Of a DNA stretch of 64,000 bases, positions 18,247-26,679 are shown one piece after another. The stretch is taken from assembly GCA_013376995.1 (NCBI GenBank), contig JACAAZ010000004.1, positions 259,494-323,493 of the forward strand. The letters are read 5' to 3'. Each line of letters starts with the position of its first letter. Position 1 is the first letter of the stretch. The notes beneath the pieces are model-generated. The model did no database searches. It worked only from the letters and a program-made list of their open reading frames with translations, and was not told where the DNA came from. The stretch is from Bacteroidota bacterium. GTDB lineage: Bacteria; Bacteroidota; Bacteroidia; Bacteroidales; UBA4417. The position numbers and the translations under genes were made by a program.

Positions 18247-21237
18247 ATGCGGACATCGCCTCTGTCGCTTCTTTCCCGTAAATACTACTTTGATGACACT
18301 CCTTTCATCAAGCTGATGAAAAAAAGGATTTACCATGTGCTGCTTATTGCCAGTAACTATGATTCCTTTATTCTGGAAAGTGATGGCCGTATTGATGAAC
18401 ATATTTTCAACGAATATGTTTCCCTCAACCTTAGGTATCCTCCTCAGTTTATCCAGGTCCCTACTGAAAAGGAAGCTTTTGATGCCCTTAAACGGGAAAA
18501 CATTGACCTGGTAATTTGCATGCTTACCCTCGAAGAACTGGATACTTTCAGCTTAGCCAAAAAAATCAAAAAGAATTATCCGGCAATTCCTATCGTCGTG
18601 CTCACCCCATTTTCGCGTGAAGTATCGCTTAAGCTTTCAAATGAGGATATGAGCGTTATTGACTATATCTTCAGCTGGCTTGGTAACCCTGATCTGCTGC
18701 TTGCCATAATAAAGCTGATTGAGGATAAGATGAATGCCGAACATGATACAGAGGAGGTGGGGGTGCAGGTAATACTGCTGGTAGAGGACTCTGTGAGGTT
18801 CTATTCCAGTTATCTCCCCAATATTTACAAGATCATCTTCAACCAGTCAAACGCTTTTATGGCTGAAGGCCTGAATGAGCACCAGCAGATGCTCAGACGA
18901 AGAGGGCGCCCAAAGATTCTCATGGCTACCAACTATGAAGATGCGATCTCGCTTTATGAAAAATACAAGTCGAACTTATTGGGGATCATTTCGGATATTA
19001 ACTACAAACGGGCTGGAAAAGAAGATCCAGAAGCCGGATTCAGGTTTGTAAACCATGTCAGAAGCCAGGATGAGTTTGTGCCATTTCTTTTACAATCATC
19101 AGATACGAAATTCAGGCAAAGAGCCCTGGATATTGGAATTGGCTTCCTGGACAAGAATTCCAAGACCTTATCCATCGAGTTGCGGAACTTCATGATGGAG
19201 TATTTCGCCTTTGGCGATTTTGTTTTCATAAATCCATCGACAAACCGCGAAATCATGCGTGCGCCGGATCTGAAAGCATTGCAGCAGATGATCTTTGAAG
19301 TGCCGGACGATTCCATGGAATACCATATTTATCGTAACCATCTTTCCAAGTGGTTGTATGCAAGGGCTTTGTTTCCACTGGCGGAATTCTTCAGGGATGT
19401 GCGTCCCGGTGATTTTACCGAACTGGAAGAAGTGCGCCGCTTTGTATTTGAATCCATAGCTGGCTACCGGTTAAATAAGGGAAGAGGTATCATTGCCCAG
19501 TTCAACAGGGAAAGTTTCGATGAGTATATAAGCTTTACCAGGATAGGTGAGGGGTCTATCGGAGGGAAAGCCCGCGGACTGGCATTCCTTGATGCTGTAA
19601 TTAAAAAGAACCGCCTGCTGGACCGCTTCCCGGATGTTACCATCAGCATTCCGCAGACCGTTGTGCTTTGCACCGATATCTTCGATGAGTTCATGGAAGA
19701 TAACGATCTCTACAAGATAGGCCTGTCGGACCTGCCGGATGCGGAGATCCTGAATTATTTCGTCAATGCCAGGCTTCCTCTTCGATTGCATGATGACCTT
19801 ATTGCTTTTATTCGTGTAGGTAACCGACCAATTGCTGTCCGGTCCTCAAGCCTGTTGGAAGATTCACATTACCAACCCTTTGCAGGTGTATATTCCACTT
19901 ACATGGTCCCGCAGGTATCGGATGATGACCGATTGATGCTCGAACTGCTGAGTAATGCCATCAAGAGCGTTTATGCTTCCGTGTTTTTCCACGACAGTAA
20001 AGCTTATATGGCTGCCACAAGCAATCTTATCGACGAGGAAAAGATGGCCATAGTGCTTCAGCAGGTAGCTGGAACCCAATATCGTGACCATTTTTATCCC
20101 TCATTTTCAGGTGTAGCCCGCTCAATCAATTTTTACCCTATTGCCCCTGAAAAGCCAGAGGATGGCATAGCCAGCATTGCTGTCGGATTAGGGAAATACA
20201 TAGTTGACGGCGGGGTATCGCTGCGGTTCTCTCCCAAATATCCAAAGAAGATATTGCAGCTGTCATCCCCGGAGATGGCACTTCGCGAAACCCAGAAGCA
20301 TTTTTATGCTCTCGATCTTACCCCAGGAAGTTTCTATACATCGGTTGATGACGGCATTAACCTGAAAAAGCTGCGCCTGGAAGTGGCAGAAGAAAACAAT
20401 GCTTTCAGGCACATGGTTTCTACTTATGATTTTGATAGCCAGGTACTGCGCGACGGAATCATGTATGACGGGAAAAGAGTGGCCACATTTGCCAATGTGC
20501 TGAGCCATAATACATTTCCTTTAGCTGAAATTCTTTCTACCTGCCTGGAGGTAGGTCAGGATGAGATTGGCAAACCTATCGAAATTGAATTTGCTGTTGA
20601 ATTGAACCGGCCATCCGGTTTCCCAAAGGTCTTCAACCTCCTGCAGGTAAGGCCAATAGTGGAGAGCAAGGAAACTATTGAAGCAAGGATTGAAGATATC
20701 CCCTATGAAGAAACTATTCTGTATTCAAAAGCAGCACTTGGAAACGGTACGATCAGTGGTTTAAAGGATGTGGTTTATGTAAAGCTAAGTGGTTTTGACC
20801 CCGCTAAGAATCCTGAAACTGCTTTGAAAGTTGCAGCTTTAAATGAGAAATTCCAGGCAAACAAGGAGTTTTATATACTTGTTGGACCCGGACGCTGGGG
20901 CTCTTCTGATCCCTGGTTAGGCATTCCTGTTAAGTGGCCACAGATATCTGCAGCCCGTGTTATTGTTGAATCAGGGCTGGAGAATTACAGGATTGATCCC
21001 AGCCAGGGAACCCATTTCTTCCAGAACCTGACCTCTTTTCGGGTAGGCTATTTCACTATCCATCCCTATATCAATGATGGCTTCTTTGACCTTGAATACC
21101 TGGATTCCTTCCCTGCTGTTTATGAAGATGAACTTATTCGCCATGTCCGTTTTGAAGATGAACTGATGGTGATGATCAATGGCAGGAGCAACCTTGGAGT
21201 TGTGATGAAACCCTTAGGGGAGAAAGATAATGAGTAA
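18247..21237 (+). CDS. Receiver-domain and PEP/pyruvate-binding (PPDK N-terminal) protein
   Basis: This 996-residue cytoplasmic protein begins with a receiver-like domain (about 25-165; HVLLIASNYDSFILE..., IDLVICMLTLEEL, IPIVVLTPF). A second receiver-like segment follows (about 173-310; VQVILLVEDSVRFYSSYLP, LLGIISDINY, VPFLLQSSD). The rest matches the ATP-grasp nucleotide-binding domain of pyruvate phosphate dikinase and PEP synthase (IGEGSIGGKARGLAFLDAVI near 437-456, then PIAVRSSSLLEDSHYQPFAGVY and a run to LLQVRPIVE). The phosphohistidine and PEP-binding domains of true PPDK are missing, so it is not a full dikinase. It may phosphorylate or sense through the ATP-grasp part under receiver control; this is inference. 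An alternative start at 18316 would cut 23 residues. A degenerate copy of its last 34 codons lies at 21884-21985. Confidence 0.8.
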   Translation: MRTSPLSLLSRKYYFDDTPFIKLMKKRIYHVLLIASNYDSFILESDGRIDEHIFNEYVSLNLRYPPQFIQVPTEKEAFDALKRENIDLVICMLTLEELDTFSLAKKIKKNYPAIPIVVLTPFSREVSLKLSNEDMSVIDYIFSWLGNPDLLLAIIKLIEDKMNAEHDTEEVGVQVILLVEDSVRFYSSYLPNIYKIIFNQSNAFMAEGLNEHQQMLRRRGRPKILMATNYEDAISLYEKYKSNLLGIISDINYKRAGKEDPEAGFRFVNHVRSQDEFVPFLLQSSDTKFRQRALDIGIGFLDKNSKTLSIELRNFMMEYFAFGDFVFINPSTNREIMRAPDLKALQQMIFEVPDDSMEYHIYRNHLSKWLYARALFPLAEFFRDVRPGDFTELEEVRRFVFESIAGYRLNKGRGIIAQFNRESFDEYISFTRIGEGSIGGKARGLAFLDAVIKKNRLLDRFPDVTISIPQTVVLCTDIFDEFMEDNDLYKIGLSDLPDAEILNYFVNARLPLRLHDDLIAFIRVGNRPIAVRSSSLLEDSHYQPFAGVYSTYMVPQVSDDDRLMLELLSNAIKSVYASVFFHDSKAYMAATSNLIDEEKMAIVLQQVAGTQYRDHFYPSFSGVARSINFYPIAPEKPEDGIASIAVGLGKYIVDGGVSLRFSPKYPKKILQLSSPEMALRETQKHFYALDLTPGSFYTSVDDGINLKKLRLEVAEENNAFRHMVSTYDFDSQVLRDGIMYDGKRVATFANVLSHNTFPLAEILSTCLEVGQDEIGKPIEIEFAVELNRPSGFPKVFNLLQVRPIVESKETIEARIEDIPYEETILYSKAALGNGTISGLKDVVYVKLSGFDPAKNPETALKVAALNEKFQANKEFYILVGPGRWGSSDPWLGIPVKWPQISAARVIVESGLENYRIDPSQGTHFFQNLTSFRVGYFTIHPYINDGFFDLEYLDSFPAVYEDELIRHVRFEDELMVMINGRSNLGVVMKPLGEKDNE

Positions 21238-21370
21238 ATAAGGGAGTAAGGTGTGAGAATATTTATGAGTTGGCGTCATCGCTCTGAAACTCACCAATAA
21301 TCATAAACTAAGTAAAAAAGCAGACATAGACTCAATCAATAGAAATACTATACTTATAAATTTAATCACA

Positions 21371-21838
21371 ATGACAAGAATTAAGCTTTCCGATAACGGC
21401 ATTTCGCCATTTGAAAAACTAATTGGTCATAATAAAATTGTATTAGAAAAGTGGACTGAATTGGAAATTGCATTATTCACGGGAACAAAGCTTGATAAAA
21501 ACCTATTAGAGCAAGTTAGGAGAACTATTGCGTTCGAAAACGAATGCGAATATTGTATGGTAAAAGCAGGAAAACCAAACTTTGACTCTAATCAAAAAAG
21601 AATCAATACGGCCACTGCATTTGCCCAGCTTTTTGCAATAGACCATAAGTTAATAAATGATAGCCATTTCGACATACTTCGAGAGGAATTTACTGAAAAA
21701 GAAATTTCAGAATTATGCTCATTTATTAGTTTCATTACTGCTTGTCAAAAATTAGGAAGAATCTATAATTTGACTGAAGAATTTCAGATAAATAAAACAA
21801 TAACAATGACTGAACTAAATAAGACAAAAATGCAATGA
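21371..21838 (+). CDS. AhpD-like carboxymuconolactone decarboxylase family protein
   Basis: This 155-residue protein carries the AhpD-type segment LLEQVRRTIAFENECEYCMVKAGKP with the CxxC pair at residues 57-60, and a later helix with a catalytic-type acidic residue and FTEKEISELCSFISFITACQKLGRI. Members reduce peroxides or act on lactones; this one cannot be assigned to a substrate. The coding sequence is noticeably AT-rich compared with its large upstream neighbour. It is the first of a run of eight unrelated plus-strand genes and is followed by a remnant of the upstream gene's 3' end. Confidence 0.8.
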   Translation: MTRIKLSDNGISPFEKLIGHNKIVLEKWTELEIALFTGTKLDKNLLEQVRRTIAFENECEYCMVKAGKPNFDSNQKRINTATAFAQLFAIDHKLINDSHFDILREEFTEKEISELCSFISFITACQKLGRIYNLTEEFQINKTITMTELNKTKMQ

Positions 21839-21883
21839 GCTTCTGATATGGGCTAATCGTAACAGGTTTGCCAACGCAAGTCC

Positions 21884-21985
21884 CATAAAAATCTGGTCCG
21901 CCTTTTCCGATTTGAGCTTGAACTGATGGTAATGATAAATGCCAGGAGCAACCTTAACGTAGTGATGAAGCCGAGGGATAAATAA
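21884..21985 (+). pseudogene. Degenerate copy of the 3' end of the 996-residue receiver/PEP-binding gene
   Basis: In one frame these bases read KNLVRLFRFELELMVMIN then ARSNLNVVMKPRDK and a stop. The intact gene ends ELIRHVRFEDELMVMINGRSNLGVVMKPLGEKDNE in shorter form. Over 51 bases (21160-21210 against 21920-21970) I count 43 identical. There is no start codon or upstream coding part, so it is a fragment. It suggests either a lost tandem copy or an insertion of the AhpD-like gene that duplicated the 3' end. Confidence 0.8.
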
Positions 21986-22082
21986 ATATTTAATAATTGA
22001 GCGAGAAGGGGTTGAGTGTAAATATTAATTATCTGCTTATACGAACTTTCATAGATTAATTATAAAATGAAAAATTCCTGTA

Positions 22083-22586
22083 ATGAAAATATCATCTTTA
22101 CTTAGCCTGATAGTTATCACCTTAGTACTGGTAAACTGTGATAAATCCAAAGAAGCTGCCAAGAACCATGTGAACTGTGATGGCCTGATAACCGATACGC
22201 TTGGTACAGGCGATAATGCTAAAATTTACATGCCCAATGCATTTAGTCCAAATGATGATGGAATAAATGATATTTGCAGGCCAATTACTCGAAATGTTGC
22301 ATTAATTGTGTTTACCATTTATGATTGTGACAATAATGTAGTGTTTAATACTACTTCCCTCCAAGAAGGATGGCATCCTGCATCAGGCCCGCATACCTGG
22401 ACAACTTATTATTATAAAATCCAGGTTGCAACGGAAGCAGGCCATCACATTGGGGTCTGCGGAGAGGTATATAGTTTAAGTTGCTTTCCGGGTAGCATGC
22501 CCAGAAGCAGCTTCTGTTTTGAAGATCAATTTATGATGGATGGGTTTACCGGTGTTACAATGGAACGAATCGGAACTTGCCCGTAA
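22083..22586 (+). CDS. Lipoprotein with a T9SS type-B-like (gliding motility-associated) domain
   Basis: This 167-residue protein has a lipoprotein signal ending at Cys19 (LVLVNC). Its core (about 45-125) reads MPNAFSPNDDGINDICRP, FTIYDCDNNVVFNT, EGWHP, YYYKIQV, GVCGEVYSL. That is the pattern of the C-terminal sorting domain of type B T9SS cargo. Here the domain is not at the very end: about 40 cysteine-containing residues follow. The lipid anchor also makes a sorting role unlikely, so the fold may have been reused. It is not next to T9SS machinery genes. Confidence 0.75.
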   Translation: MKISSLLSLIVITLVLVNCDKSKEAAKNHVNCDGLITDTLGTGDNAKIYMPNAFSPNDDGINDICRPITRNVALIVFTIYDCDNNVVFNTTSLQEGWHPASGPHTWTTYYYKIQVATEAGHHIGVCGEVYSLSCFPGSMPRSSFCFEDQFMMDGFTGVTMERIGTCP

Positions 22587-22863
22587 TAATAAATGCTGCT
22601 ATCCAGCTCAACAAGGCCCAATATTCAAAGCCACTTTGCCTGCTGCATTTAACAATGCCAGGACTCCATTCATACTTGAAACTTTTGTGAAATGAACGAA
22701 CACACTATTCCTTCTTAATATTGAATTTTGAGCTTGCTAGCGTTGGCGTCAGTGGTTTCATCCGCTAGCTAGTAAGATGCAAAAAGCCTGTCTGAAAGTC
22801 TTTTAAATTCTTGCTTTTTCAATCCAACTTATCAAACAATTAACCCGAAATTTACTCTATTAT
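22587..22863. other. Intergenic region with a GCTAGCG inverted repeat
   Basis: In 277 bases without a gene I see a 7-base inverted repeat, GCTAGCG (22736-22742) and CGCTAGC (22763-22769), with a 20-base loop. There is no T-run and no good attC core, so it is neither a clear terminator nor an integron site. Confidence 0.4.
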
Positions 22864-23295
22864 ATGAACGTTCAAGGACAAATTATCGATTACATAAGCA
22901 GCCAGCCTGAGCCGAAATGCATTGATATGAATGAGTTGCATCGGCTTATTCTGCAAGTATTACCAGGATGTAAATTATGGTACGATAATGGGATAAACAG
23001 CGATGGCAAAACGATCAGTAACCCAACTATTGGATATGGGATCCAAACGATAAAATATGCTGATGGAAAAACCAGGGAGTTTTTTCAAATTGGTTTGAGT
23101 GCAAATAAAACAGGGATCTCTGTCTATATCCTGGGTATTATGGATAAAAGCTACTTAGCCCATACCTTTGGGGAAAAACTGGGCAAGGCAAAGGTGAGTG
23201 GTTATTGCATCAGGTTTAAAGCCCTAAAAGACTTGAATATTGATATGATTGAAGCGGCAATACGATATGGGGTTGAGGCTTCACGCCAGGAATAG
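22864..23295 (+). CDS. DUF1801 domain-containing protein
   Basis: This 143-residue cytoplasmic protein matches DUF1801 (YdhG/YjhX-like fold): an opening helix with LHRLILQVLPGCKLWYDNGI, then GYGIQTIKYADGKTREFFQIGLSANKTGISVYILG, and a final helix (LNIDMIEAAIRYGVE). Function of the family is not established. It is one of the eight single genes of the accessory block, separated from neighbours by 277 and 125 bases. Confidence 0.8.
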   Translation: MNVQGQIIDYISSQPEPKCIDMNELHRLILQVLPGCKLWYDNGINSDGKTISNPTIGYGIQTIKYADGKTREFFQIGLSANKTGISVYILGIMDKSYLAHTFGEKLGKAKVSGYCIRFKALKDLNIDMIEAAIRYGVEASRQE

Positions 23296-23420
23296 CGCTG
23301 CAGCCATCTTTGCCTTTGCTCCAGGGCCAGAATTCAGAAAAAGTAGGTACCAGGTCTTGGAGCCTTGCCTGGAAATATCGGCAGTCAGCAAACTGAATAT
23401 TTAACACTATTATAATTCCG

Positions 23421-24683
23421 ATGAAAACGACATTATTATTTTTTGGTTTTGCAATTCTTACGGTTTCTATATTTGGACAAGCCAAGCCCCAGGGATATCC
23501 TGAACTTATCAGGACCGCAGACTCACTTTATAATGCCAAGGACTTCAGTAATTCTGCTTTTGCATTTTCCAATGCATTTAAGGCGAATGGCTGGAATGCC
23601 ACATCAAAAGAGCATTACAATGCAGCATGTTCATGGGCCCTGGCAAATTTTCCCGATAGCGCCATTTATCATTTGCTGTATGTTGCTTCTAAAATGAACT
23701 ACAAGGATTACGGGCAAATAAAGGGAGATCCTGATTTAAAATCACTTCATAGCGATAAAAGATGGCAATCCATTCTTGACCTGGTTAAAGCAAATAAGGA
23801 AAAGGCTTACTCTGCTATAGATTTTGTGATAGTTAATAGCCATAAGGTTGAAGTATTGACTTCCGGGATGCAAAATAATATGGCAGATAAGCCGGTAGTT
23901 GTTTTCGAAAATGGAATGGCCGGTAGTTTTGGAAGCTGGGATATTGTGGCAGAAGAAATTTCGAAAACAAACGCTGTGTTTCGATATAATCGCCCGAGAA
24001 TCGGAGAATCGGAAAATGATAGCCTTCCCCCGACAACCGATCATATTACTAATAACCTGAGGAAAATGCTATTACAAAAAGGATTGAAACCACCGTATTT
24101 ATTGGTTTCCCATTCCTTTGGCGGGGCTTACATCAGAAGTTTTGCTTCCCGCTATCCGCAGGAAGTCGCTGGACTCGTGTTTGTGGATCCAGTTGACTTT
24201 ACTCAAAAAAAGGGTGACGGCGATCTGCCTTATCTCGAAATAGGATTGACCCAACATCAGATTGATTCAATTTTTGGAAAAGCCTATGACAATTTTATCG
24301 AGAATCTTTATCAGGAAATGCCTGCTTTCTATGTTGAAGAAGTCAAGGTTTCAAGGGCTTTATATAAAAGCGAGTTTAAAGAATGTGATAGCATTCCTTT
24401 GCCCGATGTGCCTGTTCATTTTATCCATGCGGGCGGATACTCCTCCGGTTCCAATGAAGGGCCAGGCATTTATGACAGGGAAAAAATGTGGAGAATTGAC
24501 AATAATCTTAAAATGAAACGCTGGATCGCCCTTGTTAACCCGTTGAAATATGGCAGGTACTTCTATAGTGCACATTCCGGCCATTACATTCAACAAGATG
24601 ATCCTGAACTTGTTATTTCGAGTATAAAACTGGCATTGAAAGATTGTGACAAAATCATGAAAGAAAAAGAAACCAGCCATTAA
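23421..24683 (+). CDS. Exported alpha/beta hydrolase with N-terminal TPR-like helices
   Basis: This 420-residue protein has a signal peptide (cleavage near residue 19, SIFGQ). About 110 residues of helical, TPR-like sequence follow (IRTADSLYNAKDFSNSAFAFSNAF..., HYNAACSWALANFPDSAI). The second half is an alpha/beta hydrolase with the nucleophile elbow SHSFGG (serine in LLVSHSFGGAY), a later aspartate strand (VPVHFIHAGG) and a histidine in SAHSGHYIQQDDPEL. It is likely a periplasmic or secreted esterase-like enzyme; the substrate is unknown. Confidence 0.85.
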   Translation: MKTTLLFFGFAILTVSIFGQAKPQGYPELIRTADSLYNAKDFSNSAFAFSNAFKANGWNATSKEHYNAACSWALANFPDSAIYHLLYVASKMNYKDYGQIKGDPDLKSLHSDKRWQSILDLVKANKEKAYSAIDFVIVNSHKVEVLTSGMQNNMADKPVVVFENGMAGSFGSWDIVAEEISKTNAVFRYNRPRIGESENDSLPPTTDHITNNLRKMLLQKGLKPPYLLVSHSFGGAYIRSFASRYPQEVAGLVFVDPVDFTQKKGDGDLPYLEIGLTQHQIDSIFGKAYDNFIENLYQEMPAFYVEEVKVSRALYKSEFKECDSIPLPDVPVHFIHAGGYSSGSNEGPGIYDREKMWRIDNNLKMKRWIALVNPLKYGRYFYSAHSGHYIQQDDPELVISSIKLALKDCDKIMKEKETSH

Positions 24684-24875
24684 CGTTGGCATCTTGACCG
24701 GGTTTATGAGAATGATTAATTGTTTGTAGAACTTCCTCATTAGCAAAAAGCATCAAGCAAAGAAAGGAATGATGTTGATAGAATGTTTTACGCCTATCTC
24801 TGAAGCATTTCATCGGTATTGTTATGAATCCCATGGTGCTTAAAAATTAATAAATAACTTTAAATATATATTCTT

Positions 24876-25301
24876 ATGCCAACCCCCATTTCGGAATGCC
24901 TGTATTGTCAGAACAATGAGACATTACATCGTCTTATGATCAAAATTTGTGATTTAGATGTGTCTCAACTCTTTTTATTTAAGGAGCAATCATACCTGGG
25001 TCGCTGCAATGTAGTCTATAATGATCATGCTGTTGATTTTCATGAATTGAGCGATAAGCAGCGCAATGCATTTATGAAAGATGTAGCAACTGTTGGAAAA
25101 GCTATTGCATCTGCATTTAATCCAGCTAAAATTAACTATGGGTCTTATGCTGATACCATTTCTCACCTGCATATGCACATTGTACCTAAGTATAAAGATG
25201 GATATGGATTTGGAGGTGTTTTTGAGATGAACCCGCAAAAAACTACCTTTTCTGATGAAGAATATGCCGAGGTGATAAAAAAGATCAGGGCCGCATTATG
25301 A
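24876..25301 (+). CDS. HIT family protein
   Basis: This 141-residue protein has the histidine triad at residues 97-101 (SHLHMHIVPK), the substrate-side helix with NVVYNDHAVDFHELSD, and a CxxC at residues 8-11. HIT proteins hydrolyse or transfer nucleotides, for example from AMP-linked substrates. The gene stands alone in the accessory block, preceded by a very AT-rich stretch (24845-24875) that probably holds its promoter. Confidence 0.9.
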   Translation: MPTPISECLYCQNNETLHRLMIKICDLDVSQLFLFKEQSYLGRCNVVYNDHAVDFHELSDKQRNAFMKDVATVGKAIASAFNPAKINYGSYADTISHLHMHIVPKYKDGYGFGGVFEMNPQKTTFSDEEYAEVIKKIRAAL

Positions 25302-25519
25302 TGATAGGTTAAAAACTGTGTTGTGAAAATTAACAGAAAGCTAGATCGCAGAAACTTAACAGAAACATAGCCCTTGCTAAACACAGCTTGTCATCGTGCA
25401 GCAAATAGATCAAACAAGACTAATATTGGCTGGCACGAAAGATTAGCTGACATTTGGACAAGTTTTTTGGTTTTAAATGCTTTATCTGAACATTGCAATC
25501 GTAATGAATAATAACAACT

Positions 25520-25870
25520 ATGGACAAGCCTAGGATATTTTCAATCTCATTTGCAAGTGTTTATCCGCTTTATCTTCAAAAAGTGGAGAAAAAGGGCCGT
25601 ACCAAGGCAGAATTGGATGAAATCATCTGCTGGTTGACAGGCTATGACCCAGCCACAATTCAAAAACAAATTGACATAAACATTGATTTTGAAACATTTT
25701 TCGGGGATGCTCCTCAAATTAACCAAAATGCTTCAAAAATTACAGGTGTGATCTGTGGTTATCGCGTGGAAGAGATTGATGACAAACTCATGCAAAAGAT
25801 TCGTTATTTGGATAAACTTGTTGACGAATTGGCTAAAGGAAGGCAGTTGGAGAAAATTCTAAGAAAATAA
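25520..25870 (+). CDS. DUF2200 domain-containing protein
   Basis: This 116-residue protein matches DUF2200 along its length: IFSISFASVYPLYLQKVEKKGRT, ELDEIICWLTGY, FFGDAPQINQNASKITGVICGYRVEEI, then a final helix. Members are small cytoplasmic proteins of unknown function. It is AT-rich like the AhpD-like gene. It is transcribed the same way as its neighbours but is too far from them (over 200 bases each side) to be called an operon. Confidence 0.85.
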   Translation: MDKPRIFSISFASVYPLYLQKVEKKGRTKAELDEIICWLTGYDPATIQKQIDINIDFETFFGDAPQINQNASKITGVICGYRVEEIDDKLMQKIRYLDKLVDELAKGRQLEKILRK

Positions 25871-26072
25871 TAGCTGAAAAGGACTATTCCAGCAAAGGAA
25901 ATCTTATTGAAATGGATTCCTCACATATTTTATCTGTTGACATCAGTTCACATTGTGTTAGCTTCAACCTAATTCCACCGAAGAGGCAATAGTCTCAATC
26001 TCAGGGCCATTGCAACTAATTTTATGGCAGTATTTTGATATCAATATCCAACTAATAGATAGCAATTAATAT

Positions 26073-26528
26073 ATGAAGGATAGGAGATCAAGCGGAAAGG
26101 ACATCAAACCTATAGCAGTTGCTAGCGGTAAGGAGCCTTTGGGTTTCTATCATGGCACAAAGGCAGGTTTAAGGGTAGGAGACCTGATCGTACCCGGATT
26201 TAACTCAAACTATGGCAAGAGGAAGGAGGCCTCCTATGTCTATTTTACCGCTACTATGGATGCTGCAACCTGGGGAGCCGAACTTGCACTGGGCGATGGG
26301 CCAGGCAAGATTTTTAAAGTTGAGCCGACAGGCCCTTATGAAGATGACCCAAACCTGACGGACAAGAAATTCCCGGGAAATCCTACGAAATCCTACCGCA
26401 CCCTTCATCCACTGAGGGTCTGCGGAGAGGTCAGAGATTGGCAGGGACACTCCCCCGAACTACTCAAAGCAATGAAAGAAAACCTTGAACGACTTAAACA
26501 GCTTGGGATAGAGGCAATCGAAGATTAA
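26073..26528 (+). CDS. arr: NAD+-dependent rifampin ADP-ribosyltransferase (Arr)
   Basis: This 151-residue protein is a clear Arr: FYHGTKAGLRVGDLI, GFNSNYG, YVYFTATMDAATWGAELA, FKVEPTGPYEDDPNLTDKKF, GNPTKSYRT and WQGHSPE all match. The known catalytic residues of the Mycobacterium smegmatis enzyme (His19, Tyr49, Asp84) fall here at His27, Tyr57 and Asp92, a constant offset of eight. Arr moves ADP-ribose from NAD+ to the C23 hydroxyl of rifamycins and so blocks binding to RNA polymerase. It lies in a block of unrelated single genes, as is common for acquired arr. Confidence 0.93.
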   Translation: MKDRRSSGKDIKPIAVASGKEPLGFYHGTKAGLRVGDLIVPGFNSNYGKRKEASYVYFTATMDAATWGAELALGDGPGKIFKVEPTGPYEDDPNLTDKKFPGNPTKSYRTLHPLRVCGEVRDWQGHSPELLKAMKENLERLKQLGIEAIED

Positions 26529-26679
26529 ATAAATTTAGAAAATAAGGTTATTCAGTTACCAAAACTTAAGCAACCCGGGAGTTTCGGGACGATATTTACT
26601 GCTTTGCCGCAATCAATTTCTAACATCTATTGGATTATTTGACAGTTTTATTAAGAAAGAACCGGCTTCTAAAACTAAA

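Noticed and set aside
22736..22769. Inverted repeat GCTAGCG/CGCTAGC as an integron attC or a terminator
   Set aside because: No GTTRRRY core sites, no integrase in the window, and no T-run; the loop is long.
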